Of a stretch of 64,000 nt of DNA, positions 45,586 through 54,397 are shown piece after piece. Position 1 is the stretch's first letter, and the number at the start of each line of letters is the position of its first letter. The stretch lies in contig NZ_QWEZ01000002.1 in NCBI RefSeq assembly GCF_003864255.1, forward strand, positions 1 to 64,000, read 5' to 3'. The notes below the pieces were generated by a model. It saw nothing but the letters and a program-made list of their open reading frames with translations. It ran no database searches and had not been told where the DNA came from. Position numbers and translations under genes: made by a program. This DNA is from Aestuariirhabdus litorea (GTDB taxonomy: Bacteria > Pseudomonadota > Gammaproteobacteria > Pseudomonadales > Aestuariirhabdaceae).

Positions 45586-46335
45586 CTAGTGAGAAAGAAT
45601 GGATTCAAGGAAGGTTTTAAGCCGCGGGTCTTTAGGATTGGAAAATATCTCGTCCGGAGAACCCTCCTCCACAATCCTTCCGTTTTCCATGAATACCACC
45701 CGATCAGCAACTTGACGTGCGAAGCCCATTTCATGGGTCACAACAATCATTGTTACTCCATCCTGTGCTAGGCTTTTCATCACATCGAGGACTTCCCCAA
45801 CCATCTCTGGATCCAGTGCTGAGGTCGGCTCATCAAAGAGCAGCACTTCAGGTTCCATAGCTAGCGCGCGCGCAATCGCTACACGCTGCTGCTGACCGCC
45901 AGATAGTTGCGAAGGATATTTTTGTGCCTGCGCGGCAATGTTCACCCTTTCGAGCAGCTTCATTGCTCTCTGCTCGGCTTCCCGCCATGACAGTCCACGC
46001 ACCCGGACAGGCGCCAAAGCAACATTCCGCAAAATTGACATATTAGGAAACAGGTTAAAGCCTTGAAAGACCATACCCACGTCAGCTCTCACGGCTGACA
46101 GGTTAGCGCCATTCTCGACTCGAACCCCTGCAACGAGAATGTCGCCCTCGTCATAGGACTCCAGTAAATTAATGCACCGTGCCAAGGTTGACTTTCCTGA
46201 ACCTGACGGGCCAATAACAACGACCACCTCACCTTTTGCAATATCAAGATTAATGTCTGTAATTGCAGTGAATTTACCGAAACGTTTTTCAACGCCTTTT
46301 ATTTCAATAATATTTTGAACCACGGAAGCAATCAC
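45586..46335 (-). CDS. Amino-acid type ABC transporter ATP-binding protein
   Basis: 249 aa, GlnQ/HisP family. Walker [11 protein letters not shown]-loop, signature [15 protein letters not shown], Walker [12 protein letters not shown] and the switch His in [10 protein letters not shown] are intact. It overlaps the permease gene by four bases. It powers uptake of a small polar solute together with the permease and binding protein. Confidence 0.93.
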   Translation of the reverse strand: MIASVVQNIIEIKGVEKRFGKFTAITDINLDIAKGEVVVVIGPSGSGKSTLARCINLLESYDEGDILVAGVRVENGANLSAVRADVGMVFQGFNLFPNMSILRNVALAPVRVRGLSWREAEQRAMKLLERVNIAAQAQKYPSQLSGGQQQRVAIARALAMEPEVLLFDEPTSALDPEMVGEVLDVMKSLAQDGVTMIVVTHEMGFARQVADRVVFMENGRIVEEGSPDEIFSNPKDPRLKTFLESILSH

Positions 46336-47009
46336 CTCTCAGCAAAACGTTTTTCAAATACTGCTACCAGGCGTACTAGTGGCAATAAGAGCAGAATATA
46401 GATTACTGCCGCGCCAATGAGCGGAGTCGGATTTGCAGCCAAGGCCTGCGCCTGTGTTGCTTGCTTTAAGAGGTCTGGCATGGCTACTACTGATGCCAGC
46501 GCAGTGTCTTTTAAAACATTAATTGAGTTACTGGTAATGGGTGGGATTACAATCTTTATTGCCTGAGGTAAAACAACATCTCCCATTAGCCAGAAATAGT
46601 TCAAGCCAAGCGCGCGCGCTGCTTCAAACTGTCCCTTTGGCACGGCTTCAATGCCCGAACGAAAAATTTCTGCAGCATACGCGCTTGAAACGATAGTTAG
46701 CGCTAAAGTTGCGGCAGTGAATGAGGTCAGGCGCACCCCTATAAATGGTAGGGCGTAATAAATAACAATGAGTAAAACCAGAAGCGGAATTGCCCGAAAG
46801 ACGTCAATAAACGCGATCGCTATCCCACGAATATAAGTAGGTCCATATAAGCGGCATAGCGCCAGCATCAAACCGCCGATGAGCCCCAGAACAATACTTA
46901 ATGCACCGAGCTTGATGGTTATCCACAGCCCCTTCAGCAGCATAGGTAAGGCATCGACAAATACTGGCCAATTTAGAAATGTATTAAAAATATCCAATTC
47001 ATTACCCAT
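46332..47009 (-). CDS. Amino-acid type ABC transporter permease
   Basis: 225 aa, HisM/GlnP family with about five membrane helices and the EAA loop ([23 protein letters not shown]). I take the ATG at 47009 ([11 protein letters not shown]); an earlier in-frame start at 47036 is possible. As only one permease is present, it probably forms a homodimer. Confidence 0.9.
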   Translation of the reverse strand: MGNELDIFNTFLNWPVFVDALPMLLKGLWITIKLGALSIVLGLIGGLMLALCRLYGPTYIRGIAIAFIDVFRAIPLLVLLIVIYYALPFIGVRLTSFTAATLALTIVSSAYAAEIFRSGIEAVPKGQFEAARALGLNYFWLMGDVVLPQAIKIVIPPITSNSINVLKDTALASVVAMPDLLKQATQAQALAANPTPLIGAAVIYILLLLPLVRLVAVFEKRFAER

Positions 47010-47100
47010 TGCTTTTGTTATTAGTTGCGCAGCCACCAGCAGGCGTCAGCCTGTAACCTCCGACGCCCGCTAGTACTCAAAACCATATGAGATTTTTTAG

Positions 47101-47889
47101 CTATGACTCCTTGGGAGCATCCATTACCATCACGGTAGAGGTGGTTTTTTCAGGTACAGAGCCAAACCACTTGCCGTGAAGAGCTGCGATATAGCCCTCT
47201 TTCTTCAGTTCTGTCAGGACTGAGTTAACTTTGGCTTGCAGCGGAGAGTTTTTCGCAAACATGATCGAGTACTGCTCCCCCGTTTTGATGCGAGCAACAA
47301 CCTTCAAATCTGGCTTGTCTTTGGTGTAATACTGCATTGCAGGAATATCACTGATATAACCATCGGTGCGACCGGCAACCAGGTCCAGCATTGCGTTACT
47401 TAAGCCTTCATAACGACGGATCTCAGCAATACCTGTCTTCTCTTTATTTGCCTCTGCCCAAATATCTCCGGTGGATCCAGTGTCGACAGAGATAATTTTA
47501 CCCTTGATATCATCAACGCTTTTGACCTTGCTATCGCTGCGCGCCGTTAGTGATTGATCACTGTCATAGTAGGGCTGGGCAAAAGAGACCGATTTAAGGC
47601 GTTTTTCTGTGATGGTAATGGAAGAAACTGCAGCATCAATCTGGCCGGACTGAACAGCCGCAAACAACCCGTTGAATGGAATATTTGTTATCTCAACATC
47701 CATCTGTAGTCGCTTTGCAACCTCGTTTACCAGGTCAATTTCAAAACCTATATTTTTGCCGCTCTTATCCTGAAACTCCCACGGGACATTGCCAATATTT
47801 GCGCCGACCTTGAGTGTTTCTGCTTGAGCTGCATTAGCGCCTAGCGCGACTGTGGCAATAAGTAGCGTTGTTTTAAAAATATTCTTCAT
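47101..47889 (-). CDS. ABC transporter substrate-binding protein (SBP family 3)
   Basis: 262 aa with a Sec signal peptide (cleavage after NAAQA). The periplasmic binding fold of family 3: LKVGANIGNVPWEFQD, G-F-EIDLVNEVAKRL, GLFAAVQSGQIDAAVSSITIT. Ligand-pocket residues typical for the amino-acid alpha-carboxylate (Arg and Asp) appear conserved, but the tightly specific side-chain contacts cannot be read. It is the first gene of the operon; either ATG 47895 or 47889 may be used, the latter better spaced from AAGGTGG. Confidence 0.9.
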   Translation of the reverse strand: MKNIFKTTLLIATVALGANAAQAETLKVGANIGNVPWEFQDKSGKNIGFEIDLVNEVAKRLQMDVEITNIPFNGLFAAVQSGQIDAAVSSITITEKRLKSVSFAQPYYDSDQSLTARSDSKVKSVDDIKGKIISVDTGSTGDIWAEANKEKTGIAEIRRYEGLSNAMLDLVAGRTDGYISDIPAMQYYTKDKPDLKVVARIKTGEQYSIMFAKNSPLQAKVNSVLTELKKEGYIAALHGKWFGSVPEKTTSTVMVMDAPKES

Positions 47890-47945
47890 TCCCATTCCAC
47901 CTTTAGATTATGTTGTCGTTTAGAGTATGATTCATCTCTGTGGCT

Positions 47946-48003
47946 GGTCTTACCGGTCAGACCGGTCTGTCCGATAATGTTTCAAGTCGGCTTCTCTTGT
48001 CAA
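47946..48003 (-). promoter_or_regulatory. Operon promoter with a triple 9-bp operator
   Basis: On the minus strand TTGACA (47998-48003) and CATTAT (47974-47979) are 18 bases apart. Directly downstream, over the expected start of transcription, lie three tandem 9-mers on the plus strand: GGTCTTACC (47946-47954), GGTCAGACC (47955-47963) and GGTCTGTCC (47964-47972). GGTC-N-GACC palindromes are typical of FadR-subfamily GntR repressors, and one is encoded divergently. Confidence 0.8.
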
Positions 48004-48071
48004 CCACAGGCCTTCTTTTCTGCAGTCTATGAATTAATTACACTGATACCGACTCAAGGATTCTTAGGTTT

Positions 48072-48794
48072 ATGGCTTCTCTAGCGATTGATAGTCTCAA
48101 GTTGTTACTGCCTAGCAACGACACACTCAGTGCAAGATTATTGGCACGCCATCTTCAACGACTGATTTTAAATGGTTCCATTGAGCCGGGCGTTCAGCTG
48201 CCCTCTCAGCGAGAGCTTTCCGAGGGGCTATCAATCAGTCGTCCCTCCTTACGCGAAGCCATCTCTACCCTGGAAGCATTGGGCCTGGTGCGTGTTGATA
48301 CGGGGAAGGGTGCTTTTGTTACTACCCCTGAGCAGCGCGTCCCAACCTGGAGATTTTCCAGCCACTGCACACCCAATGACGTATATGAGTCTCGCTATGG
48401 CCTTGAAGCGTATGCAGCGAGCTTGGCCGCGATGCGCATTGGTAACGAGAGTTTAAAGCGATTGAAAGACCGGCTGGATAACATGCGAGAGGCCGGCAAG
48501 CAGTTGGATTTAGCCCTTATATCCGTTAATGACACTGAATTTCACGACATCATTGTAGAGGCTGCAAACAATCCATTGATCTCTTTTATGTATCGCTCCC
48601 TTCGTGAGGAGCTGATCGAGTGCCAGCACGTGTTCTTAATACCCGAGGAGCTCGATAGCAATTTAAGGGAACATCAGGCGATATATGACGCTATAGAGCA
48701 AAAAAACCCCGCCGCTGCCGCTGACCAAATGCGTCAACACATAGCCGCTTCAGCAATAAGGACAGGTACCGACTTCAAACCACACCCCCTCTAG
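48072..48794 (+). CDS. FadR-subfamily GntR transcriptional regulator
   Basis: 240 aa. N-terminal winged HTH (about 20-85; PSQRELSEGLSISRPSLREAISTLEALGLVRV, quoted as the GntR motif in two parts by residue range) and a C-terminal all-helical FCD domain (about 100-230) with metal/ligand His residues (EFHDII, REHQAIYDAI, MRQHI). It is divergent from the importer/catabolic operon and probably represses it until a ureide-derived ligand binds. Confidence 0.88.
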   Translation: MASLAIDSLKLLLPSNDTLSARLLARHLQRLILNGSIEPGVQLPSQRELSEGLSISRPSLREAISTLEALGLVRVDTGKGAFVTTPEQRVPTWRFSSHCTPNDVYESRYGLEAYAASLAAMRIGNESLKRLKDRLDNMREAGKQLDLALISVNDTEFHDIIVEAANNPLISFMYRSLREELIECQHVFLIPEELDSNLREHQAIYDAIEQKNPAAAADQMRQHIAASAIRTGTDFKPHPL

Positions 48795-49184
48795 TCGAAC
48801 ACAATATTGGAGATAGCGGTGAGTCGAGCAGGCAGTACTTGTAGCGATTACCTGTCCTCCCCTATTCACTTGATACGGCAGGCTCTCGTCTCAGGTACAA
48901 CGTCTGGTCAGGGTGACCCAGAGGCACGAGCATGAGTGATGGCATAGAGAATGCGTAACCCCATGACCGGGAGTCGCTAACCATGGCTGGCGATCAGTTT
49001 CTCACTGCCCATATAGCCGGCATGGGTTTCTGATCGATCCCGGCCCATCGCCACAACAAACTGGTCATAAAACAGGCAAAACCGACGATTCGGTCCTATA
49101 GTTATTTACCCGACTGAACGGGTTGGTTAAATGCTGTATCCAGCCTCCACCCTACAACTGCCGAGTGGCAGAGGAGGTCCCATG
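48795..49184. other. Intergenic region with a copy of the marC 3' end
   Basis: No gene. Apart from the 22-bp repeat at 49016-49037, the last 80 bases hold the presumed promoter of the secreted protein gene and match the region upstream of the truncated copy at 38683-38991. Confidence 0.5.
49016..49037 (+). repeat. 22-bp direct repeat, right copy
   Basis: Identical to the marC 3' end at 42036-42057, here without the rest of marC; a footprint of duplication or insertion. Confidence 0.85.
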
Positions 49185-49706
49185 ATGAATACCCCCAAAC
49201 AACTGGCTTGCATCCTACTGCTGGCATCCTCTACTCAGGCCCTGGGCGACCAGAACCAGGCCCTGATCGACCAGGCGCGAATGGCCGCCCCCTCGATGGT
49301 CAGTGCCGAGGCCACCATTGTCTATCAAGGGAAAGTGCTCCACCAGGGCACCAACGGCTGGACCTGCATGCCGGAAACCCTGCCGGGGGATAACTCCCCC
49401 ATCTGTAACGACCCTACCTGGATGCAGATGCTGCAGGCGGTGGGCAGCAAGGCGCCCTTTGAAACTCAGGGCCTTGGTTTTTCCTACATGCTGGGCGGCG
49501 ATGGCGGCGTCAGCAACTCCGACCCCTACCATCCGGATCACAGGAGTGCGAAAGACTTTATCAAGGAGGGCCCCCACCTGATGCTGATCGTCCCCAGAGC
49601 CGCCCTTGAGGGGATCACGGACGACCCCCACGCCGGTGGTCCCTATGTGATGTGGCGGGATACCCCCTACGCCCACATCATGATTCCGGTGGGGGCGCGG
49701 GACTAG
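49185..49706 (+). CDS. Secreted protein of unknown family (intact copy)
   Basis: 173 aa with a signal peptide (MNTPKQLACILLLASSTQA). The mature part has conserved-looking blocks W-T-C-MPETLPGDNSPICND, YMLGGDGGVSNSDPYHPD and GGPYVMWRDTPYAHIMIPV, with two cysteines that may pair. The ATG at 49185 has GAGGAGGT six bases upstream; an adjacent ATG at 49182 is too close. Two degraded relatives lie at 38683-38991 and 42051-42168. I do not recognise the family or a catalytic motif. Confidence 0.75.
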   Translation: MNTPKQLACILLLASSTQALGDQNQALIDQARMAAPSMVSAEATIVYQGKVLHQGTNGWTCMPETLPGDNSPICNDPTWMQMLQAVGSKAPFETQGLGFSYMLGGDGGVSNSDPYHPDHRSAKDFIKEGPHLMLIVPRAALEGITDDPHAGGPYVMWRDTPYAHIMIPVGARD

Positions 49707-49731
49707 CAAACCGCCCAGCGGGCGCGCCGTC

Positions 49732-50658
49732 TTAGGTGCTCTCCAAAATCTTGAGGAAGGTATCCAGCACCAGGTTGGCACGCCCCCCCTTACGGGTGAT
49801 GGCGGCAAAACGGGTGTTGTAGTGGTAGCGCTCCGGTAGCAGCACCTGCATCCGCCCCTCGCTGACCCAGCGTTGGGCAAAGTGGCTGGGGAGGTAGCCG
49901 ATGTAGCAGTCGGACAGGATCAGGAAAGCCACCCCCTCCCGGTCGGTGGCGGTGGCCGACGCCTTGAAGGGTTGGTAGCGCGAGCGGATCTCCGGGGACT
50001 GGGCGTAGGAGGGAACCACCGCCTCCTGTCCGCGGATCATCGCCTCCGTCAACTGCCCTTCGGGTACCCGGAACAGGGGGTGATTGGAGGAGCAGTAGAG
50101 CAGTGACTGCTCCTCGTAGAGAGAGCGGTACTCAAGTCCGGAGAGGGGCTTCAGTTCGGGCACTACCCCCAGGTGCAGCCGCCCCTCCAGCACCCCCAGT
50201 TCGATCTCGTTGGGGGGGCTCATGCGAATGTGGTAATTGACCTCCGCCCCCTGCCCCTTCAGCGCCTTGAGGGCATTGGTGATGCGCATATGGGGCATGG
50301 TGACCAGATTGTCGGTGATACCGATATTGAGCTCCCCCTTGAGCTGGGCGTGGAGCGCATTGACCTGGGTGCGAAAATCCTCCAGCGCGGAGAGCAGCTG
50401 CAAGCTGTAATCGTAGACCCGGCTGCCCTCGTCGGTAAGGGAGAAACCGGAGCGTCCACGCTGGCACAACCGCAACCCCAAACGGGTCTCCAGATCCGCC
50501 ATGGCGATACTGATCGCCGCCCGGCTGATATTAAGCTCCACCTCGGCGGCGGAAAACCCGCCGCACTCGACTACCTTGCGAAAGATCCGCAACATGCGCA
50601 GGTCGACATCGCTGACCTGCCCCTTGAACCGGCTTGGTTTGGTCTTCATGTGGCCCAT
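49732..50658 (-). CDS. LysR-family transcriptional regulator
   Basis: 308 aa (or 305 from a second ATG at 50649). HTH region about 18-78 (LRIFRKVVECGGFSAAEVEL, SRAAISIAMADLETRL) and an effector-binding domain. Divergent from mmsA, which it likely regulates; the gap holds a TTAACT-AA-AGTTAA palindrome. Confidence 0.85.
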   Translation of the reverse strand: MGHMKTKPSRFKGQVSDVDLRMLRIFRKVVECGGFSAAEVELNISRAAISIAMADLETRLGLRLCQRGRSGFSLTDEGSRVYDYSLQLLSALEDFRTQVNALHAQLKGELNIGITDNLVTMPHMRITNALKALKGQGAEVNYHIRMSPPNEIELGVLEGRLHLGVVPELKPLSGLEYRSLYEEQSLLYCSSNHPLFRVPEGQLTEAMIRGQEAVVPSYAQSPEIRSRYQPFKASATATDREGVAFLILSDCYIGYLPSHFAQRWVSEGRMQVLLPERYHYNTRFAAITRKGGRANLVLDTFLKILEST

Positions 50659-50676
50659 TCTTTGGTTAGCATTTAT

Positions 50677-50690
50677 TTAACTAAAGTTAA
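50677..50690. promoter_or_regulatory. Candidate LysR operator before mmsA
   Basis: TTAACT and AGTTAA form a perfect inverted repeat with a 2-base gap, in an AT-rich stretch of an otherwise GC-rich neighbourhood between the divergent LysR and mmsA genes. Confidence 0.5.
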
Positions 50691-50832
50691 GTAAAAATAG
50701 ATTTACTAAACATATTCAGGCAGTCACAGTGTGTCAACCGAGCACGGGACCGACCAGGTCGGACCCAGCCTACAGGATTCCCTTCCGCCCCTGGGGCGGC
50801 CCGAACGATATAAACAGGATTGAGGAGATAGC

Positions 50833-52323
50833 ATGACCACCATTGGCCACCTGATTAATGGCGAAACCCGCTGCGATGCCGAGCGCACCCAGGCGGTGTT
50901 TAACCCCTCCACCGGCGCTGCCGACAAGCAGGTTGCCCTCGCCTCCAAGGCGACCGTCGAGGAGGCGATCGCTGCCGCCCAGGCTGCCTTCCCGGCCTGG
51001 CGCGCCACTCCGCCTCTGAAACGGGCCCGCATCATGTTCCGTTTCAAGGAGCTGCTGGAGGCCAACAGCGAGACCATCTGCCGGCTGATCGGTGAAGAGC
51101 ATGGAAAGATCGCCCACGACGCCGCCGGCGAGCTGCAGCGGGGCATCGAAAACGTGGAGTACGCCTGCGGCGTGCCCGAGCTGCTGAAGGGTGAGCACAG
51201 CCGGGACGTGGGCCCGGGGATCGACTCCTGGAGCGAGTTTCAGCCGCTGGGGGTAGTGGCCGGCATCACCCCCTTCAACTTCCCGGTAATGGTGCCCCTG
51301 TGGATGTACCCAATGGCGATCGCCTGCGGCAACACCTTTGTCCTCAAACCCTCCGAGCGCGACCCCAGCTCAACCCTCTTCATCGCCCGTTTGCTGGAGG
51401 AGGCAGGCCTGCCCAAGGGGGTGCTCAACGTAGTCAACGGTGACAAGACCGCGGTCGACTGCCTGCTCACCGACAGCCGCATCAAGGCAGTCAGCTTCGT
51501 CGGTTCTACCCCCATCGCCGAATACATCTACAGCACCGCAAACGCCAACGGCAAGCGCTGCCAGGCGCTGGGCGGCGCCAAGAACCATGCCATCGTGATG
51601 CCCGATGCCGACATGGATAACGCCGTTAACCAGCTGCTGGGAGCGGCTTTCGGCTCCTCCGGCGAGCGCTGCATGGCGTTGTCGGTGGCGGTGGCGGTGG
51701 GTGATGCCGCGGCCGATGCCCTGGTCAGCAAGATGCAGGCGGCAATGGCGAGCCTCAAGGTCGGTGCCTTTTCCGACAGCAGCAATGACTTTGGTCCGCT
51801 GATCACCGCCGCCCACCGCGACAAGGTGGTGGGCTACATCAACAGCGCCGAGGCCGATGGCGCCGAGGTGGTGGTCGATGGCCGTCACCCCGAGGTTGAG
51901 GGGCATGCGGAAGGTTTCTTCGTAGGCGGCACCCTGATCGACCGGGTCACCCCAGAGATGGTCTCCTACAAGGAGGAGATCTTCGGCCCTGTGCTGCAGG
52001 TGGTTCGGGTCAAGACCATGGAGGAGGCGATGCAGCTGATCAACGACCACGAGTACGGGAACGGCACCTGCATCTTCACCCGTGACGGAGAAGCCGCGCG
52101 CTACTTCTCCGACCACATCGAGGTGGGGATGGTGGGCATCAACGTGCCCTTACCGGTGCCGGTGGCCTACCACAGCTTCGGTGGCTGGAAACGCTCGCTG
52201 TTTGGTGACCTCCACGCCTACGGACCCGATGCGGTTCGCTTCTACACCAAGCGCAAGACCATCACCCAACGCTGGCCCTCGGCGGGAGTGCGTGAAGGGG
52301 TCCAGTTCGCCTTCCCCTCCTGA
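50833..52323 (+). CDS. mmsA: CoA-acylating methylmalonate-semialdehyde dehydrogenase
   Basis: 496 aa. Converts methylmalonate semialdehyde to propionyl-CoA (and malonate semialdehyde to acetyl-CoA) in valine, inositol or beta-alanine breakdown. GVVAGITPFNFPVMVPLWM, the catalytic Cys in GERCMALSVAV and the family-specific E-H-GK in GEEHGKIAHDAAGE are present. GAGGAG is five bases before the ATG. The usual partner mmsB is not adjacent. Confidence 0.94.
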   Translation: MTTIGHLINGETRCDAERTQAVFNPSTGAADKQVALASKATVEEAIAAAQAAFPAWRATPPLKRARIMFRFKELLEANSETICRLIGEEHGKIAHDAAGELQRGIENVEYACGVPELLKGEHSRDVGPGIDSWSEFQPLGVVAGITPFNFPVMVPLWMYPMAIACGNTFVLKPSERDPSSTLFIARLLEEAGLPKGVLNVVNGDKTAVDCLLTDSRIKAVSFVGSTPIAEYIYSTANANGKRCQALGGAKNHAIVMPDADMDNAVNQLLGAAFGSSGERCMALSVAVAVGDAAADALVSKMQAAMASLKVGAFSDSSNDFGPLITAAHRDKVVGYINSAEADGAEVVVDGRHPEVEGHAEGFFVGGTLIDRVTPEMVSYKEEIFGPVLQVVRVKTMEEAMQLINDHEYGNGTCIFTRDGEAARYFSDHIEVGMVGINVPLPVPVAYHSFGGWKRSLFGDLHAYGPDAVRFYTKRKTITQRWPSAGVREGVQFAFPS

Positions 52324-52478
52324 CCGAAAACAGGGGCACTCAGCGCCCCCAACCGCAGGGCTCCAGCCGGGGCCCTGCTCTCTCTTGTCCCCCTGATTAG
52401 AAAGCCTCGCGCTCGCGGGCTATAGTAGGGCTTTACCGCCGAGAGGCGGTCTCATTCATCTGTTCACGAGGACTCCCA

Positions 52479-54326
52479 ATGCGTTTGACGCTGCTGCCCC
52501 TGGCATCGCTGCTGGTCAGCTGTTTTATCATGATGCTGGGCAACGGACTGATCAACATCCTGCTGCCAGTGCGTATGGACCTGGAGTCGATGGGCACCGA
52601 TACCATCGGCCTGGTGCTGTCGCTCTATTTTGTCGGCATGCTCGCCGGAGGGCTTTATGCCCGCCAGCTGATCCGCCGCGCCGGCCATATCCGCATGTTT
52701 GCCGGCTGCCTGGCCATTGCCGCAGTCAGCGTCCTGCTGTGCAGCCTCTACACCGACGCCGCCCTGTGGGGAGCGATGCGCGTCGTGATCGGCTTTTGCA
52801 ACGCCTGCGCATATTGCGCCATGGAGAGCTGGCTCAATGAAAGTGCCAGCAAGAGTAACCGCGGGCGGGTGCTGGCCTTCTATCAAGTTGTGATGCTGGT
52901 GGGGCTTTTCATGGGCCAGTTCCTGCTCAACCTGGCCGCGCCTACCGAAACCACCCTGTTCGTGCTGGGTGGCATCCTGCTGACCGCCTCTGTGATTCCG
53001 GTGGTCCTGAGCCGCCAGAGCGGCCCCGCACTGGCGGAAGTGGCCACCATGTCCCTGAAAACGCTCTACCAGCGCTCGCCGCTGGGGGTGGTGAGCTGTT
53101 TTATGGCCGGAGTGGTCTACTCGGCCCTGTTCAACATGCTACCCCTGTTCGCCCGCTATTACGGGATCACCGATAGTCGTCTACCCCTTTATATGGGGGC
53201 CGCCATTATGGGCGGGTTCCTGCTGCAGTTCCCCGTGGGTTACCTGACCGACCGCTTTGATCGCCGTAGCGTCCTGCTGGTGGTGCTGCTGATCTCCTGC
53301 ATCAGTGGCCTCTCAGTCACGGGTCTGGCGAGTGCCGGGCAGTTCTGGCTGACCTGCGCGGCGACGGCGGTTACTGCGGGAATCATCTCCTGCTTCTACC
53401 CCATTAGCATCGCCGAGGCGTTCGACAAGCTACGCACCAACGAGATGGTGGCGGCTATGGGTTGCCTGATCCTCGCCTTCTCGCTGGGGGGTATCCTGGG
53501 CCCCTACGCGGCATCTCTGGTCATGGGCGTAGCCGGCTATGGCGCCTTGTTTGTTTTCCTGGCTGTAGGGCAACTGTTACTGGCCGCCTTCGTGGTCTAC
53601 CGTATGCGGGCCCGAAAGGCACTGCCGGTGGAGGAGCAGGAGCAGGTTTCGGTGCACACCGGCGCTGCACCCATGATGCCCGACCGCGACCCACGCACCG
53701 ACTTCATCGAATCGCCCGGCGAGCTCAGTGAGGAGGCGCGGATCGCCTCCGAGGTCGCCGAAACCGATCCGGGCGCGGCTATCAAACTGGCACGGGCGGT
53801 GGCGATGGCTGGTTCCGAGCACAGCGCCGAAATCACCACCGCGGTCGCCAGCGTCGAACAGATCGACCCCTTGCGCTTCTACCAGGTGCTGCTGGATGCG
53901 GTACCGGAGCAGGCATTGGAGATTACCATTGCCATTGTCCGCGCCCAACCGAATCGCGCTTACGCCCTGGTCAGCCGCCTGGCCCGAGAGATGCCGGAAC
54001 GGGTGGTGGAGATCGCCGCCGAGATCGGCCGGGAGATGCCGGATCTGCGGCTGGAGATGGCGAGAGTAGCCATCGAATCGGCCCCCGAATCCGCCATAGC
54101 GGTGGCTGAATACTACGCCCGGGTACTGGCCGAAGAACACCAGTCCGTGCGCCCAGCCGACCGCGAGGATGACAACAGCGAGCAGAGCGCCGCCGAGTTG
54201 GTCAGCGAGATTTCGGAGCTGGCCCCCGAGCAGGCCGCTGAGGTGGCCGCCACCTTCGCCGAGGCGATGCCCGAGGTGGCAGAGGTTTTGGCCGAGGAGC
54301 TGGACAACACCCCGGCTGGCCGTTGA
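52479..54326 (+). CDS. MFS transporter with a helical-repeat C-terminal extension
   Basis: 615 aa. Residues 1-390 form a 12-helix major facilitator of the YcaD/UMF group (GLVLSLYFVGMLAGGLYARQL, ESWLNESASKSNRGRVLAFYQ as separate motifs; LTDRFDRR loop). About 225 further residues follow that are cytoplasmic and made of short alpha-helical units of roughly 17-20 residues, each closing with a Pro, such as AVPEQALEITIAIVRAQP, REMPERVVEIAAEIGREMP, and ELAPEQAAEVAATFAEAMP. Typical YcaD-like transporters end after helix 12. Substrate unknown. Confidence 0.85.
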   Translation: MRLTLLPLASLLVSCFIMMLGNGLINILLPVRMDLESMGTDTIGLVLSLYFVGMLAGGLYARQLIRRAGHIRMFAGCLAIAAVSVLLCSLYTDAALWGAMRVVIGFCNACAYCAMESWLNESASKSNRGRVLAFYQVVMLVGLFMGQFLLNLAAPTETTLFVLGGILLTASVIPVVLSRQSGPALAEVATMSLKTLYQRSPLGVVSCFMAGVVYSALFNMLPLFARYYGITDSRLPLYMGAAIMGGFLLQFPVGYLTDRFDRRSVLLVVLLISCISGLSVTGLASAGQFWLTCAATAVTAGIISCFYPISIAEAFDKLRTNEMVAAMGCLILAFSLGGILGPYAASLVMGVAGYGALFVFLAVGQLLLAAFVVYRMRARKALPVEEQEQVSVHTGAAPMMPDRDPRTDFIESPGELSEEARIASEVAETDPGAAIKLARAVAMAGSEHSAEITTAVASVEQIDPLRFYQVLLDAVPEQALEITIAIVRAQPNRAYALVSRLAREMPERVVEIAAEIGREMPDLRLEMARVAIESAPESAIAVAEYYARVLAEEHQSVRPADREDDNSEQSAAELVSEISELAPEQAAEVAATFAEAMPEVAEVLAEELDNTPAGR

Positions 54327-54397
54327 TCGACCAACGTAGTAGCTCTCCGGACGGCCCTTTTTTGCTATAGTCGTGCGCCCGTTAACTGGAGGTTGCT

